From NCBI GenBank assembly GCA_008692225.1, contig VICG01000014.1, positions 992,001-1,056,000 on the forward strand: a stretch of DNA of 64,000 bases, given 5' to 3'. This DNA is from Monilinia fructicola (taxonomy: Eukaryota; Ascomycota; Leotiomycetes; Helotiales; Sclerotiniaceae). Under the pieces are notes generated by a model. That model was not told the DNA's origin and made no database searches. It saw only the letters and a list, made by a program, of their open reading frames with translations. This document shows, one piece after another, positions 49,327-60,960 of this stretch. Position 1 is the stretch's first letter, and every line of letters begins with the position of its first letter. A program made the translations under genes and the position numbers.

Positions 49327-49892
49327 TACTAGGAGGTAGTGGGCGGTAGTGGCGCAATGGGCAATATGGGAAATTCATATAGGACTAATGGGTTAGGTGA
49401 GGTTGTAGGTACAGCCCGAGGATACATAATGATCTGATATGCGCAATTCAATTGCAATGGGGCAATGAGATATATTGAATGATATTGTGGAATTTTACTC
49501 TTGTTTACTCTTTTCGGTCTCTTTTCTGTGAATTTTGGAATCTGATTAATTTTTTCCATATAAAAAAGCTTGTTGTGTTTGTACTCAACGGGACGGATGG
49601 TTGCGGTACGGTTGCGGTACGAGATCGCACAGAGTACATTCTAGAAACACTCGATTTTATTAGACTGGTCTAAAAAATATATACTTACATTAGGTGGCAC
49701 GGGTAGGTCCATGGGTAGATTTATAATTAAAAGTATTCTTTTGCTAATCCTCAATGAATTCTATAATTTGAAATTATAGTAATCTAAAAAACGACTAATT
49801 AAGGTATTTAAGTATCTAGACTATTATTTAAATATACCTAGATATATCTAGATATACCTAGATGTACCTATTTAGATATAATTAAATATATA

Positions 49893-50335
49893 TTTTATTT
49901 TATTATTTATTATTTATTATTTATTATTTATTATTTATTATTATTATTATTTATTATTTATTATTTATTATTTATTTTATTATTTATTATTTATTATTTA
50001 TTATTTATTTATTATTTATTATTTATTATTTATTATTTATTATTTATTATTTATTATTTATTATTTATTATTTATTATTTATTATTTATTATTTATTATT
50101 TATTATTTATTATTTATTATTTTTATTATTTATTATTTATTATTATATTATTTATTATTTATTATTTATTATTTATTATTTATTATTTATTATTTATTAT
50201 TTATTATTTATTATTTATTATTTATTATTATATTATTTATTATTTTATTATTTATTATTTATTATTTATTATTTATTATCTATTATCTATTATTTATTAT
50301 CTATTATCTATTATTTATCATCTATTATCTATTAT
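49893..50335. repeat. (TTATTTA)n heptamer AT satellite, about 440 bp
   Basis: Roughly 60 copies of TTATTTA with a few length variants (TTATTAT, TATTTTA) and a TTATCTA-rich right end. It is the largest repeat in the window and G-free throughout. Confidence 0.95.
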
Positions 50336-51248
50336 CTCTTAATTAAAATATATAATAAAAGGTAGAATTTCGCCACTTTCCATCTAATCTTATAATTCTA
50401 AATTATATCCATTCAAAAAGCGGTTAAGGAAGATATTCCTATATCCACTAATCATTCCTTATAATAAATGTTATTCGTCATGACGCTATTAGGATGGCAA
50501 ATAAAATGAATGAATGAAAGGATGAATCAATGAATGAATGAACTTCAAAATGAAGCTCCTCGTATAACAATATAGAAGTCCGTCCGTGTGCTCATCGCCT
50601 GCAAGTTGTGGGCAACTTTTTCCAGTACAATACTTCGTACAATGCTCCGTATAAAGGGAGCAGGTAGGCGGGCAGAAGAACTCAAACCTACCAGGGACAA
50701 AGAAATAAGAGAAACTCGCCAATCATTTCATTTCATTTCATTGCATTGCATTCCATCTTTCTTTCTCCCTAAACCTGCCCGCCTCCCCATCACAGTCATC
50801 ACACCAATTGCGTCCCTCAAATGAATTAATTTCCAAACACCTACCCAGTCCCCTTCCTCTTCCCCAACCAATCCACAACATCCTAGTTCCTCGTCGCATA
50901 CTGTACTGTAGAAGATCTCTCTGTATTTATTCCCTTTTGCCGCCCCATCCCTTTTCCTCTCCCTCTCCCTCTTCCTCCCCCTCCCTCCGTTCCATTCCCC
51001 ATCGACATCGGGGGCGGCGCAACTCACGCGACTCCAGCGACTACCTAGGTAACCTCATCTACAACACCTCCCCCCTTAGCACCCTCCCCCATCCCTCCAC
51101 CAACCAAAGCGAGGAGCACTACAGTAGGAAAAAAAAAAGGAGAAGAGAAGAGAAAAGAAAAGAAAAGAATCCATCAATCCCATCCGACGCAGCTCAGCTC
51201 GCCACGCGCGTAAATCCCACAAATCTCTGCGCTCGTTTCAATCCGACT

Positions 51249-51280
51249 ATCCATCCATCCATCCATCCATCCATCCATCA
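51249..51280. repeat. (CATC)n tetramer microsatellite
   Basis: Eight tandem copies of the CATC/ATCC unit. Confidence 0.9.
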
Positions 51281-52161
51281 TCTGATTATAAGTTACTCGA
51301 CTATGGACATCATATGCAAAAATCCAATATGCAAACGCAAACCCCTCCGACCGACCGATGTAGATTGTGAGATGCAGAGCATCGCTTCACAGCACAGCCC
51401 AGCCCAGCCCAGCACAGCACAGCACAGCACAATTTACCGCGTCGCAGACCCCGGCTCCCATAGCCGTGGTACTGTAAGAGGACCGTTTCGTACGTACGTA
51501 CGTACGTACGTACCTTGCTTATGCGCGTATGACACCAGGGACTGCACTGCAAGATGAATGATAGTCGTGGAGGAGCCAGGCCAGCGAGCCAATCAATCCA
51601 TGCTCCTTACATCACTTTCACATGCAAGCTATGTCATGATCGGCTCTGGTGCTTGCAACACGAGTATATTTCATATTTGATGTGCACATCTCCCCCGGCT
51701 CACCTTGTTCGAGGGACTCTCAACTATCTGTCTGTCTATCTAACTGATCTCTTTTCTCGTGCTCTTAACTTTGATGCTGGATCCGAGCCAAGCTAAGATC
51801 TAGCGCAACGTTGCCCATCAGTTCATCTCCGCAGATACCGTAATACTTTCCATCTATACGTAAAACCACCCATATTCAATACCCTTAATATGCTCTCCAG
51901 ATAGATACATACGCCCATGGCCAGCTCAAAAGCCACAAAGCTACCATTCAAAAAGAAACTCCAAAGCAATATGCTAAACGCTATCAATATTCCATAGGTA
52001 TCTATGCATTCAAACGCCTCAAAGATCAATGACTCCGTGTCCCAAGTCCATCGCTGTAGAGTTTTTATTCTCCCAGGACTGTCGAGAGAATTGGAATAAG
52101 GTCCATCGATGCCCCATTCCCGTGATGATGATTGTTTCCAAGTCCAAACAGAGCAAATGTA

Positions 52162-53415
52162 TCACCGATTAGATGTACGAAGCCACTCAGATCGGTCAGC
52201 TGGATGTCGATGTAACACATCTTCTGCAGGAACAGTTTGAACGTGGTGCTGCCTCGATTACGTAGTCGATTCCATCATCAGATATATATGACGGTGGCCG
52301 ATTGGCTGTCGTAGGTCGTTCGGATACTCTGGAAATTGAACGATTTAGTGCTGCTTCGTTTCGTTGCCAGAAAAATCCTGTTTGGATCGACCCTCTGTTT
52401 CTATTGTTAGATAATCATTCCAAACCTCAACTGCAGATTCGAGTGACTTACCACCGACTCCCTCCATAACCCATAAGCTGGTGGTGGAACTTTTGTAGCT
52501 TGGCTTTCAATGCCGGCCGCTTCCTCGTCTCTTGCGAGCGCTACTGGTATAGGTACTGAGGTTTCTGCATAACCTCCAGGTCCAACCATTGATGGAAGAC
52601 GGCGCGAATTTGGTTCTCCTTCTATTGGTGGTTTTATAATCATCATACAGAGGCGAATCAAAGAATGACAAAAGAAGATAGTGATTATCAGGATTATCAA
52701 AATGAGGAGAACATGAAACTCTTGTGTCTCGTCCTTATTTGATAATGCCAATGCAAGATATATTGTAAGCACGAGAACGAGGAACTGAAAGTTAAATTAG
52801 AAATTGTGCCCAAGATGGACGTAGAAAACATGTAGCACATACCAGCCCAGATATCAAGGAATGCACTATCTTTTGACGTATTCTTTTATTCCGAATCCTT
52901 GGCACACACGTTCCTCTATTTTCACCTGCCCCTCTCGGAGTCCCTCTTCTCCTTCCTCTATTTGCCAAGTCAGCTAAATGCTGCTCAGCAGGATCTACAC
53001 TAAGAAACCTGCGTTCCGATCGTCTTTGTACTTGAGGTGGAATCGTTGAGATTGGAGACGAAGCCGTAGGAGGTCGTGTAGATTGCGAGCGCCGATTAGT
53101 ACGAGTGACAACAGGCGGCAGTAGGGTTTCTTCATGTCGAGGTAATATTGGCTCAGCAGCGGCAGAGTTTCGGCGCGTCGAACTTTGACTTATCGTTAGA
53201 CCTGGGATATGGATTCGAGTTGATGGGAGATTGCCAAGTCCGACCAAACGTGGAGCTTTAGGACTGCCTGGGGAAGGGCTCCTGGCCCCAACACTTGATC
53301 GTCCGGAAAACAACGAGTGCAACCCGCCTCGAATATCTTCCAACCTCGATTGACGCCTTGCCGACTCGGCCGATGGCATATGCCCATGTCTATCCTCATT
53401 CTGTTGCGAAGACAT
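52162..53415 (-). CDS. two-TM membrane protein with two PPxY motifs
   Basis: Three exons: 53415..52843, 52784..52452 and 52400..52162 (donors GTATGT and GTAAGT); 380 residues after two one-base breaks. Residues 1-170 are Ser/Arg/Pro-rich and likely disordered and cytosolic. A basic segment (RIRNKRIRQKIVHSLISGL) leads into TM1 near 188-205 (FLVLVLTIYLALAL) and, after SNKDETQEF, TM2 near 212-232 (LLILIILIITIFF). The C-terminal tail carries PPPAY (291-295) and PPSY (337-340), both PPxY sites for WW domains, plus the acidic SDDGIDYVIEAAPRS block. Inference: a hairpin membrane protein with both ends cytosolic that could recruit an Rsp5/Nedd4-type ubiquitin ligase. The family is not named. Frame breaks: an AAAAA run one base long (52371-52375) and a TTT run one base long (52235-52237). 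Confidence 0.75.
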
Positions 53416-54062
53416 TGTGCTTTAATGTTTCGAATTATGTCTAAGATATTGAGTCGAAGCGGTATTTCTTAGATGATGGGCACAATATGTTCTCCGGAAA
53501 GGATCGATTTCCTTTTATTTGGGCAACCCGCGATGCCTCCACGATATTTTGTTTTCGGCGCCGAGAGGCGAGGCCCTGTCAACACGACCTTGTAATGATA
53601 TAACGCAAAGACATTAGGTCGAATGAAGGGTTGAATTATCGTAGTAATTAGGCCTTAGACACCTGTCGTCAGATGCCCGAATCGAAAGGCCAGCAATCGT
53701 TCGCAAATCAGGATTCACCAGTCGATAAGATATGCAGAAGGCAAGAAAAATCCAGAGAGAATATGGGGAAACTGATGTCAAGTAACAGCCCCAGATGCAC
53801 AAAACAAAGCGCAAAGACCAAGAGATGACCAAGAGAGGAATGAGTGAGAGAAGAATACGAAACGTTTGAGAGATACCTAACCCCTTCGCTCCATGAATTG
53901 AGTCTCAAAAGTTCAGAAATTGCTTCGAAATTGACCACCAAAAAGGGAAGTAAGGGTATGAAGAAGAACACGGAGAACACAGCTCACGGACTACAAACTC
54001 AAATACAAATATGCAAGTATAAACAAAATGCAAAAAGATAGGATAGGAGAAAAAGCTTGGGC

Positions 54063-54096
<34 letters not shown>

Positions 54097-55688
54097 TGGA
54101 TGAGTGGATTGAACTGAACTGTTGGTATCTAGGTAGTATTCTGACCAAGGTCATTCTACTTTCGTAGAAAAAGAATGAAAAACCAAGAAGAGAACTTGGT
54201 CAATGATCTCTCATGTCTCATCTCATAACAGACGACCATGGGTACTAACTAGGTAGATTGGTAGCAATTGAAATTGAAAATGAAATTGAAAGTACGATAC
54301 GATCCGATACAATACAGCAAGTGCAATACATTACCATACCAGAGAGAACTTGCGACGATATCAAGATATCAAGATTGGTCCTGCATATCAAATTGTTTGA
54401 TATCTTTGAATTGTGAAATCCACATCAAGGATAGAGCTCGTAGAATTAAATTCATTTGTTCTCAATCGACCCAAATGAAGATTGTTCTGGCACAAATTTA
54501 GTTGGAGATGAAGCCCTTTCAAATTTAAGTCTGTTTCAAGTGAAGCTCGCGATCCACCAATCAAATTTCCAAAATTTCTTTTCGATATCAAGGGGCTGAA
54601 AGAAGAACTCGTCTAATTGATTGATAACCGCGCTGATGATTGATTGGGGGAGAAGGGGGGGAAAAGATGGCTTCCAAAAGTGTGTATGGAAGATGAGAAG
54701 AGATATAAGGAGAAAAGCTACTTCTTGCTATAGGTAGAGAGGTAGGTATGAATAGACTAGATTATATTGTATTATAGAAGAATTCATATATCCATGGATC
54801 TTTCAGATATAAGAAACGTCTAGCTGGAGGTCTATGATCTCGCCAAGGAAGGAAAACAAAAAGTATTGAATACAGTACCTACCTATGGAATGGATGCTTA
54901 GGTTGTACTAGATATATCAATGGATCCATACCTACGTAGTTGCTGCTAGATACTTCACAAAGGCATTGATCTAATCTGAAGAATAAATTTGATGTGATCG
55001 TTAGTTAGTTGGTCAGTACTGTATGTAGGTAGGTATGTAGTTTGAACATTGATGTAATTGATGATGTAATTGATGTAATTGATGTAATTGATGTAAATAA
55101 TATAAATCATACATCTTTAGATTTTATTAATTTGTAACCTTGGAACTCTCCAGATCCTTCAGAAAACATTCAGCCCAACAAGCCCCATAATGTATTTCTT
55201 ATTTTGCAGATCTTGTTATCGTGACTATTTTGATCAGTACCCAGGTAATAAATTGCGTGGCTTGAACCAAATATAGTAACTCGGTATGATTTGGTTTGGT
55301 GGAGGGGGAAAATGATAAATAAAATGTATGAATAGCAAGATACCTAGGTATCTTTTCATCCATCCATCCGTCCATCCGTCCATCCATCCATTCATCCATT
55401 CATTTATTATCCGTGCTCGTGTGTCCAGGTCTTCCAAGTTTTTCCCCATCATTTACACACACCATTGACGTCCACGGGTTGATCTAAAACATCTGCAAGG
55501 CCTATCTTATCCTATTCGCTTTCCCATTCCCATGCCCACTCCCATTTCCTCCTACACCATCCGAATAATATGCAGAAGTTTTTCGCAAGCTTCCTGGTTC
55601 CTGTTTCATGAACTCCCGAAGTTTATGTAGGACTGTTTTGTTTGGGTATCATTTTATTGACTTTGACCTCCTCATTCTGTGTATCGTC
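53416..55688. other. intergenic, 2.3 kb
   Basis: Upstream of the PPxY gene and downstream of the U5-40K gene. Includes an ATG trinucleotide run (54063-54093), GATGTAATT repeats (55052-55095) and CATC/CGTC repeats (55358-55405). No convincing gene; the frame at 53708-53980 is hydrophobic but unsupported. Confidence 0.55.
55358..55405. repeat. imperfect (CATC)n / (CGTC)n repeat
   Basis: Tetramer array with CGTC and CATT variants; about 300 bp past the 3' end of the U5-40K gene. Confidence 0.8.
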
Positions 55689-56930
55689 TCACTTCAATTC
55701 CCCCAAAAGTAATGTACGATCCGAAGAAAGCGGTAAGGACTAAAAGTCTGTTAGCAACATAAGTTATGGGATAAGAGAGAGAAAATCTTACTTATAGGAT
55801 CTTTGCCAGGTGATAATTCGGCGCAGTTCACCGTTCCTTTATGCCCAGGCAGCTTGTATAAGATTTTACCACTCTCGTTATTCCAGACTACAGCAGTGCC
55901 ATCTCCAGCACCAGCAGCAATCTTCTTTCCAGTCGAATCCCAACTTGCCCTGATCAAATTCTTCTCCATTCCCGAAGGCGCGCCATCAAATGTTCGAAGA
56001 TGTCGTTTCAGTTGGCGCAAAGGGTCGTATGTCCCATGTGCGAACTGTCGAATCCATGGAATTCGATAAAAGTGTTTGGGAATCCGGCGAAATACGAAGT
56101 GATGTAATAGTATCTTGATGGCCAAGCATGGAATATACCACCGCCTTTCTCCTCATATCCCACACTTTGATATCATTGTCGATTCCACCAGAATACAATT
56201 CATTCCCAGCCTCTGCCAATGCCACAGCTGTAACCGGAAACTCGGTAGGGATAAAATCGACCGCAGCTTTTGTCCTCGGGTCCCAAATGCCTATATATCC
56301 ATCGTCTGATCCGCTTATGAGAAGTTCCTCTCCTCTCTTGCTGATATCCATGCAATTGATAACTTCCTCGTGTCCGACATGTCTTCGTATCCTCGTACCA
56401 GTCTCTAGATCCCAACTAGCTAAATGCATATCTGCGGATGCTGAGAAACAAGGCCCTTGAGTCGCGTGACCATTGTAAATCCAATACTGCGCCTTTATGC
56501 CCTGTTAAAGTTCCATAGTTTTCACAGTCGCCATATGTTCTCCACAAATCTATAAAGAGTTAACATAATTGAGCCAAGAAAGAAGATACATTGCTCACTG
56601 ATTGATCTATCCATTGACCCTGAAGCAATATAGTTTCCATTCGGGTCGAATTTGGCAGCAAATACCTCTCCTGAATGCCCTTCCAGTTGCATCACTGGAG
56701 CTTGTAAACCACTTGTCCGTGCCTATTTCATCGCAGTCAGCGGGGCGCCTCCTAAATATCAAGCCATTTCATGAGCATTGATGTGTACGTACTGCTTGTA
56801 TGAGTGCGCCATTGCCAGTTGAGCCATTTGTGGTAGCTAAAGCAGTACTCTCGTTTCCTATATTCTGCCTCTTCACAACCATCTGAGAGGATCCAAAAGA
56901 TTCGGAAGCCGGGCGCTTTCCTGAAGACAT
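55689..56930 (-). CDS. U5 snRNP 40-kDa WD40 protein (SNRNP40/Spf38-like)
   Basis: Four exons: 56930..56793, 56722..56599, 56549..55792 and 55739..55689; 355 residues after three one-base breaks, the usual family size. The start MSSGKRPASES and the segment QMVVKRQN match the short basic N-tail of the family. WD repeats follow: LEGHSGEVFAAKFDPNGNYIASGSMDRSINLW, LTGHKGAVLDLQW, HVGHEEVINCMDISKRG with SGSDDGYIGIWD, YSGGIDNDIKVWDMR, MLGHQDTITSLRISPD with NSMDSTVRTWDIRPF, ASWDSTGKKIAAGAGDGTAVVW and LPGHKGTVNCAEL ending in SSDRTLLLGEL. Seven blades are present. Role by family: U5 snRNP and catalytic spliceosome component. Frame breaks at AAA 56446-56448, TTT 56006-56008 and AAA 55727-55729, each one base long. 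The start is 253 bp from the divergent BET3 start. Confidence 0.93.
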
Positions 56931-57183
56931 GATGATAGCTTCTGCTGTCAAGCTACGCGTGAATTTTCGTGAATTATGGACGATTGTTCAAAGCTACGCG
57001 CTGTTGAGAGTAGAACGCAATATGAATTTATGAAAATACGCTAAAGTGCGGCCGCCTACCGCCGGCTTGTGCCTGGACCAGGCCGAGCTTCAATGAGAGA
57101 TATCAAGCATGAACGGCCTTGGGACATGAAATGGTATCACAACTCGAATTCAATAGAAGTCGAATAAAATACGAGACAGAAAT
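56931..57183. promoter_or_regulatory. compact bidirectional promoter, U5-40K / BET3
   Basis: Only 253 bp separate two divergent start codons, so both promoters must lie here. It includes a repeated AAGCTACGCG at 56953-56959/56992-57001 (the first copy shortened), and a GC-rich stretch (GCGGCCGCCTACCGCCGG) near 57048-57065. No factor is assigned. Confidence 0.65.
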
Positions 57184-57936
57184 ATGGCTTCAAACAAAGC
57201 CGCGAGAAATGGGCGAGGAGTAAGTTACCTCTTGCCAGTCATTACGTCAACATATACTAATGCGCAACTCAGGGTCTGGAAGTAAGTGCACACACCAAAA
57301 AACACAAGACACAACTTGCCATATTTCATGATGGCTAATCAGCATCCAGAAGTCGTGTAGATAAAGTCAACGCCGAGCTCGTCACCCTGACCTATGGAAC
57401 TATCGTCGCACAGCTTTGCAAAGATTATGAAAGCGATTATGTGGAAGTCAATAAACAACTTGACAAAATGGGTTACAATATTGGGCTACGATTAATTGAG
57501 GACTACCTTGCCAAGTCAAATACCATGAGACGCTGTTCGAACTTTAGAGAGACTGCGGAGATGATTGCTAAAGTACGGCTCAGATGGTCCTTGTGCAGGT
57601 AATGATGCTGACAGAGGACGATAGGTTGGTTTTAAGATATTCTTGAACATTACACCGACAGTGTCGAATTGGACGAGTGATAACAAACAATTCTCCCTGA
57701 TATTTGAGGAGAACCCTTTTGCCGACTTTGTAGAATTGCCAGATGATGGAAGAGCACAAGATGAGTTATGGTATTCGAACATCTTTTGTGGGATTTTAAG
57801 GGGCGCACTCGAGATGGTGCAAATGCAAGTCGAGGCTCACTTCATTAGTGATATTCTCAGAGGTCATGATTCAACCGAGATGAGAATTACTTTGGTCAGA
57901 TACATTGACGATGAGATGCCAATGGATGATGATTAG
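57184..57936 (+). CDS. bet3: TRAPP complex subunit BET3 (TRAPPC3)
   Basis: Exons: 57184-57219, a microexon at 57273 (9 or 13 nt), 57343-57572 and 57625-57936; about 195 residues. The start [12 protein letters not shown] leads into [28 protein letters not shown], the family hallmark with the conserved Cys (palmitoylation site in BET3/TRAPPC3 proteins). [64 protein letters not shown] and [28 protein letters not shown] follow. Family role: core TRAPP subunit, part of the Rab GEF (Ypt1) that tethers ER-to-Golgi vesicles. The junction into exon 3 needs one more nucleotide with the strong GTAAGT donor (57282), or else a weak GTGCAC donor at 57286. Either it is another one-base error or the 13-nt exon is used. 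Confidence 0.93.
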
Positions 57937-60900
57937 CAACGGAGTTGTATCAAGCGAGTGTCTACTTGGGGCGTTTCGGGTTTGGGGGGATATCATTGCG
58001 AGGATTTGCAAGACATGGGATCTTTATGGCTCAAGGTAGAGTATAAAATCTTTGTTTTAATGTCAAAAAAATATGAATGATGTTGAGACTGTGCACACCT
58101 GGTTAGCCTGGTAGAAGTATCTACATTGATGGCTTGGTGAAATATTAATATTTTGGGACGGTCATTGTTCATCATATATTTTTTAGACTGCCCGGAAAAA
58201 TTAAAATCTCCGACGTTTGGAGGCTTGACACTACATAGCTTCATGCGAAACATCGGTATGAATATTGGTGCATTATTATCATGTCTATAAGAGGATCACT
58301 TGTCTTCAATTTTGGAATGAGGATCGGAAGATGCCGCGGGATGCAACAAGCAGAAAGGAGGAGCCTTTTTCTTGCTCAAGATGGGGTTGTGTTTTAATCC
58401 ACGGTGTGTGCTTCCAATTTACTTGTAATACCCAGTGAGCTTGCAAGCTTTCAATCCCCGCCATAGCATGCGGTGCTTCTCGAAGGTCGACCCTTCTTAG
58501 GAGAAAGGTGTGATCGTCATATTCTGCATAGGTAAATGAACCATAGCAAGCTCATTCTTATCTCAACCCTGCGAGGTCACAGCAGACTCAAACTCACATT
58601 TCTCACCACCTACAATCTTCTTAACCGTTTCCACTAACCAGTAAACACGGCCAACATGAATGCCCGCAGTAAAAAGCAAAGTTCAAGACTCTTCGGCAAG
58701 CACGAAGACAGTGTAGTTATTAGAGAAGCAACAGAAAAGGGATGGAACTAGATTGATCGAGAAAGCCGATAGAGATGCCTTGATTTGTACGTCCTTCGAC
58801 TTAAGAGAAGCCGCCGCTCTTTGGTTTGTAGATAGGAGAAATAAGTCGGTGGGATGACGCAGAAGACTTGGGTATGGGTTAAGAGTCTATGATAGAAGAT
58901 CTGAAACATGGCTACAATTCTATTCCTCAAGATATCCCGCCTAGCCAGAGGGAAAGACAGAGGATGTGATTGATAGGAAAATTTGACAGAAAGGCCAAGA
59001 TTCATCCCCCTACCAGCCCACAGAAGCTGCTGTCAATAGGAGATCAGATTTCGGTGTGAAAAGCAAAGAGAAATGAATCTTGTGATAGGGTTGTCATGGT
59101 GGGAGGGGGGGCAGAAGATTAAGGGGCGGTCTCTCTGGGGAAAACAGATGGGGTTCAAAAGGCATACTTGATCTATGGATGATATTTAAGGGTGGCGATT
59201 ATAGAAGACTGATAGCATTCTAAGTTTAGGAGATATTCGATGGCCTATATCTGGAGATTTCGACCTTATATATGGGTTTTGAATCTTCAAGTTCTCTCAG
59301 GAAATGTAGACTACCGGTCCTCAAACCTCCACGATCCACACAGCTAAATTCCTTGAGGTTAGGTGGAACTTACTTGCCTGCTGGTTGTCTAATTAGGCCG
59401 CCACAGATCGATCTGATGGATTCTCGCTAGCCACGGAATAATATAACGAGATTTATGTAGTTACCGGGGGCAATAACCAAGCTTGATGGCTTTGGAGATT
59501 TATGTACCGAGCTTGAATGATAGGTTACTAGATCTCAACCTTGATGTACCTGTTTTCAACGGTGCAATGACTACCTAGGAATTATTTCATGTTACGAATT
59601 GCTTTCCAGTCGCAGGGCAAATTTAGATAGTATGATCATGCAAGATCTAGAAGGGCGAAAGTTGAGAGAAAGCTATTTGGGAAACTAGAGGTAAGTGTCT
59701 TATTACTCACGCAAAATCTTTCACATTCGGGAAAGGGGGTTGTTTGACGTCAGATATGACTTTTTCGTTCACGATACTTATTACATGAGCATTTCGAGTG
59801 AAGTAAGTTCATAACTGTATGAATGAGCTTAGTAACGGCAACTCAAGGGTAACAAGGTTAAGGAACCGGGAGAGTTAGACTTCGTCACCCCCACGCCCTA
59901 AGTGTCTGATACTGGTCGCAATGCAGTCTCGAGGAAAGCAAGTCATGATGCATGATTGATCGGAGGACTCAGAGCGAACAGACATGAGATACTGTTGCTA
60001 AAGGGGCTGGAATGGTGGAACCTCAAGGGCTAGCTCAGTATAAGAATAATCTAGACTGACATCTTGAGGAAATAGAACGAAGATCAAGTCTTTACCGAGA
60101 TGTCAAGTGAAAGGGGAAGGGGTTTCTGAAAGGCAAAGGGTGAATGGTGGCATTGATGTAGCGCTGGGCAGGACAGATACTATTGTGTCTTGCCAACCTC
60201 TCCGAAAATGGAGGAACCTTGAATGCGCAAAGTTCAATCTCTATCACTGGCGGTAGTCGTTAGGCCATACATCGGTTCAAAATTCCCGGAACATCAAGTA
60301 TTGCAATCTACTAAGCCGTTATCTCAGACAATGTAATGTACAGCACAGAATCCATCACAATCGACGAAGATATTAGCTATTTCGACCGGGTGTGGAGATG
60401 GCTTAAGCTTCTTGATATCTCTCAATAATAACAGTATTTCCGTCAGTAGAAGCATGTTTTGAATCTACACGGTGATTAACATCCATATAAATCATGCTCT
60501 CTCCCTCACTAACACGATTTCAGATGAATTAGACGATTGCTAGACGAGGCCTTTGGACAAGCCCTGGAGGCTTTTTGCTACCTTTCAGAATGATGATGCG
60601 TAGAAATATCACAAGAAAACTCTTGCATTGACCAGAAAGTATAGCAAGTGAATCAATCCCCTTGTGGAGCATGACCACCTAGCCCTGGAGTATGTAACAT
60701 CTTTTCTTGTATGCTCTCTACTTTGCAACCATAACAAACGTCATTGTAACTCGATTCTCCGCCAATCACGTGTATCTAGCTCGAAGCTTACTAATCACCA
60801 TCATTGCCAAAAACTCATCACAATAATATCGAAGATTGTTCAAGATTCCCACCAGCTCTTCGTCGACCCGAAATATTACCACGATCCTTCATCGCGCAGG

Positions 60901-60960
60901 GAGAATAAGAAAATTTACCTCTCGTCTCCAGTCTAGGAAATTCATATTCTTCTCACAAAA
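57937..60960. other. gene-free region, 3.0 kb
   Basis: Between BET3 and the TOM6-like gene, same orientation. No frame above 90 codons has recognisable motifs. Not especially repeat-rich. Confidence 0.55.

Larger units (their letters stand above)
48061..52161. other. gene-free region, 4.1 kb, with large AT heptamer satellite
   Basis: Upstream of the zinc-knuckle gene and downstream of the PPxY gene. Holds CCCTTT/CCCGTT hexamers (48447-48512), AAGCA pentamers (48547-48596), a TATGTAG/TATGTAC array (49197-49326), the TTATTTA satellite (49893-50335), CATC repeats and a CGTA run (51491-51513). A hydrophobic minus-strand frame at 51823-52029 is noted under findings. No other gene seen. Confidence 0.55.

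Noticed and set aside
49893..50335. CRISPR-like or transposon terminal repeat array
   Set aside because: Units are contiguous heptamers without spacers; it is a simple satellite in a eukaryote.
50808..51557. 249-codon + strand frame
   Set aside because: Pyrimidine-rich and repeat-containing (CATC, CAGCC, CGTA); no domain recognisable.
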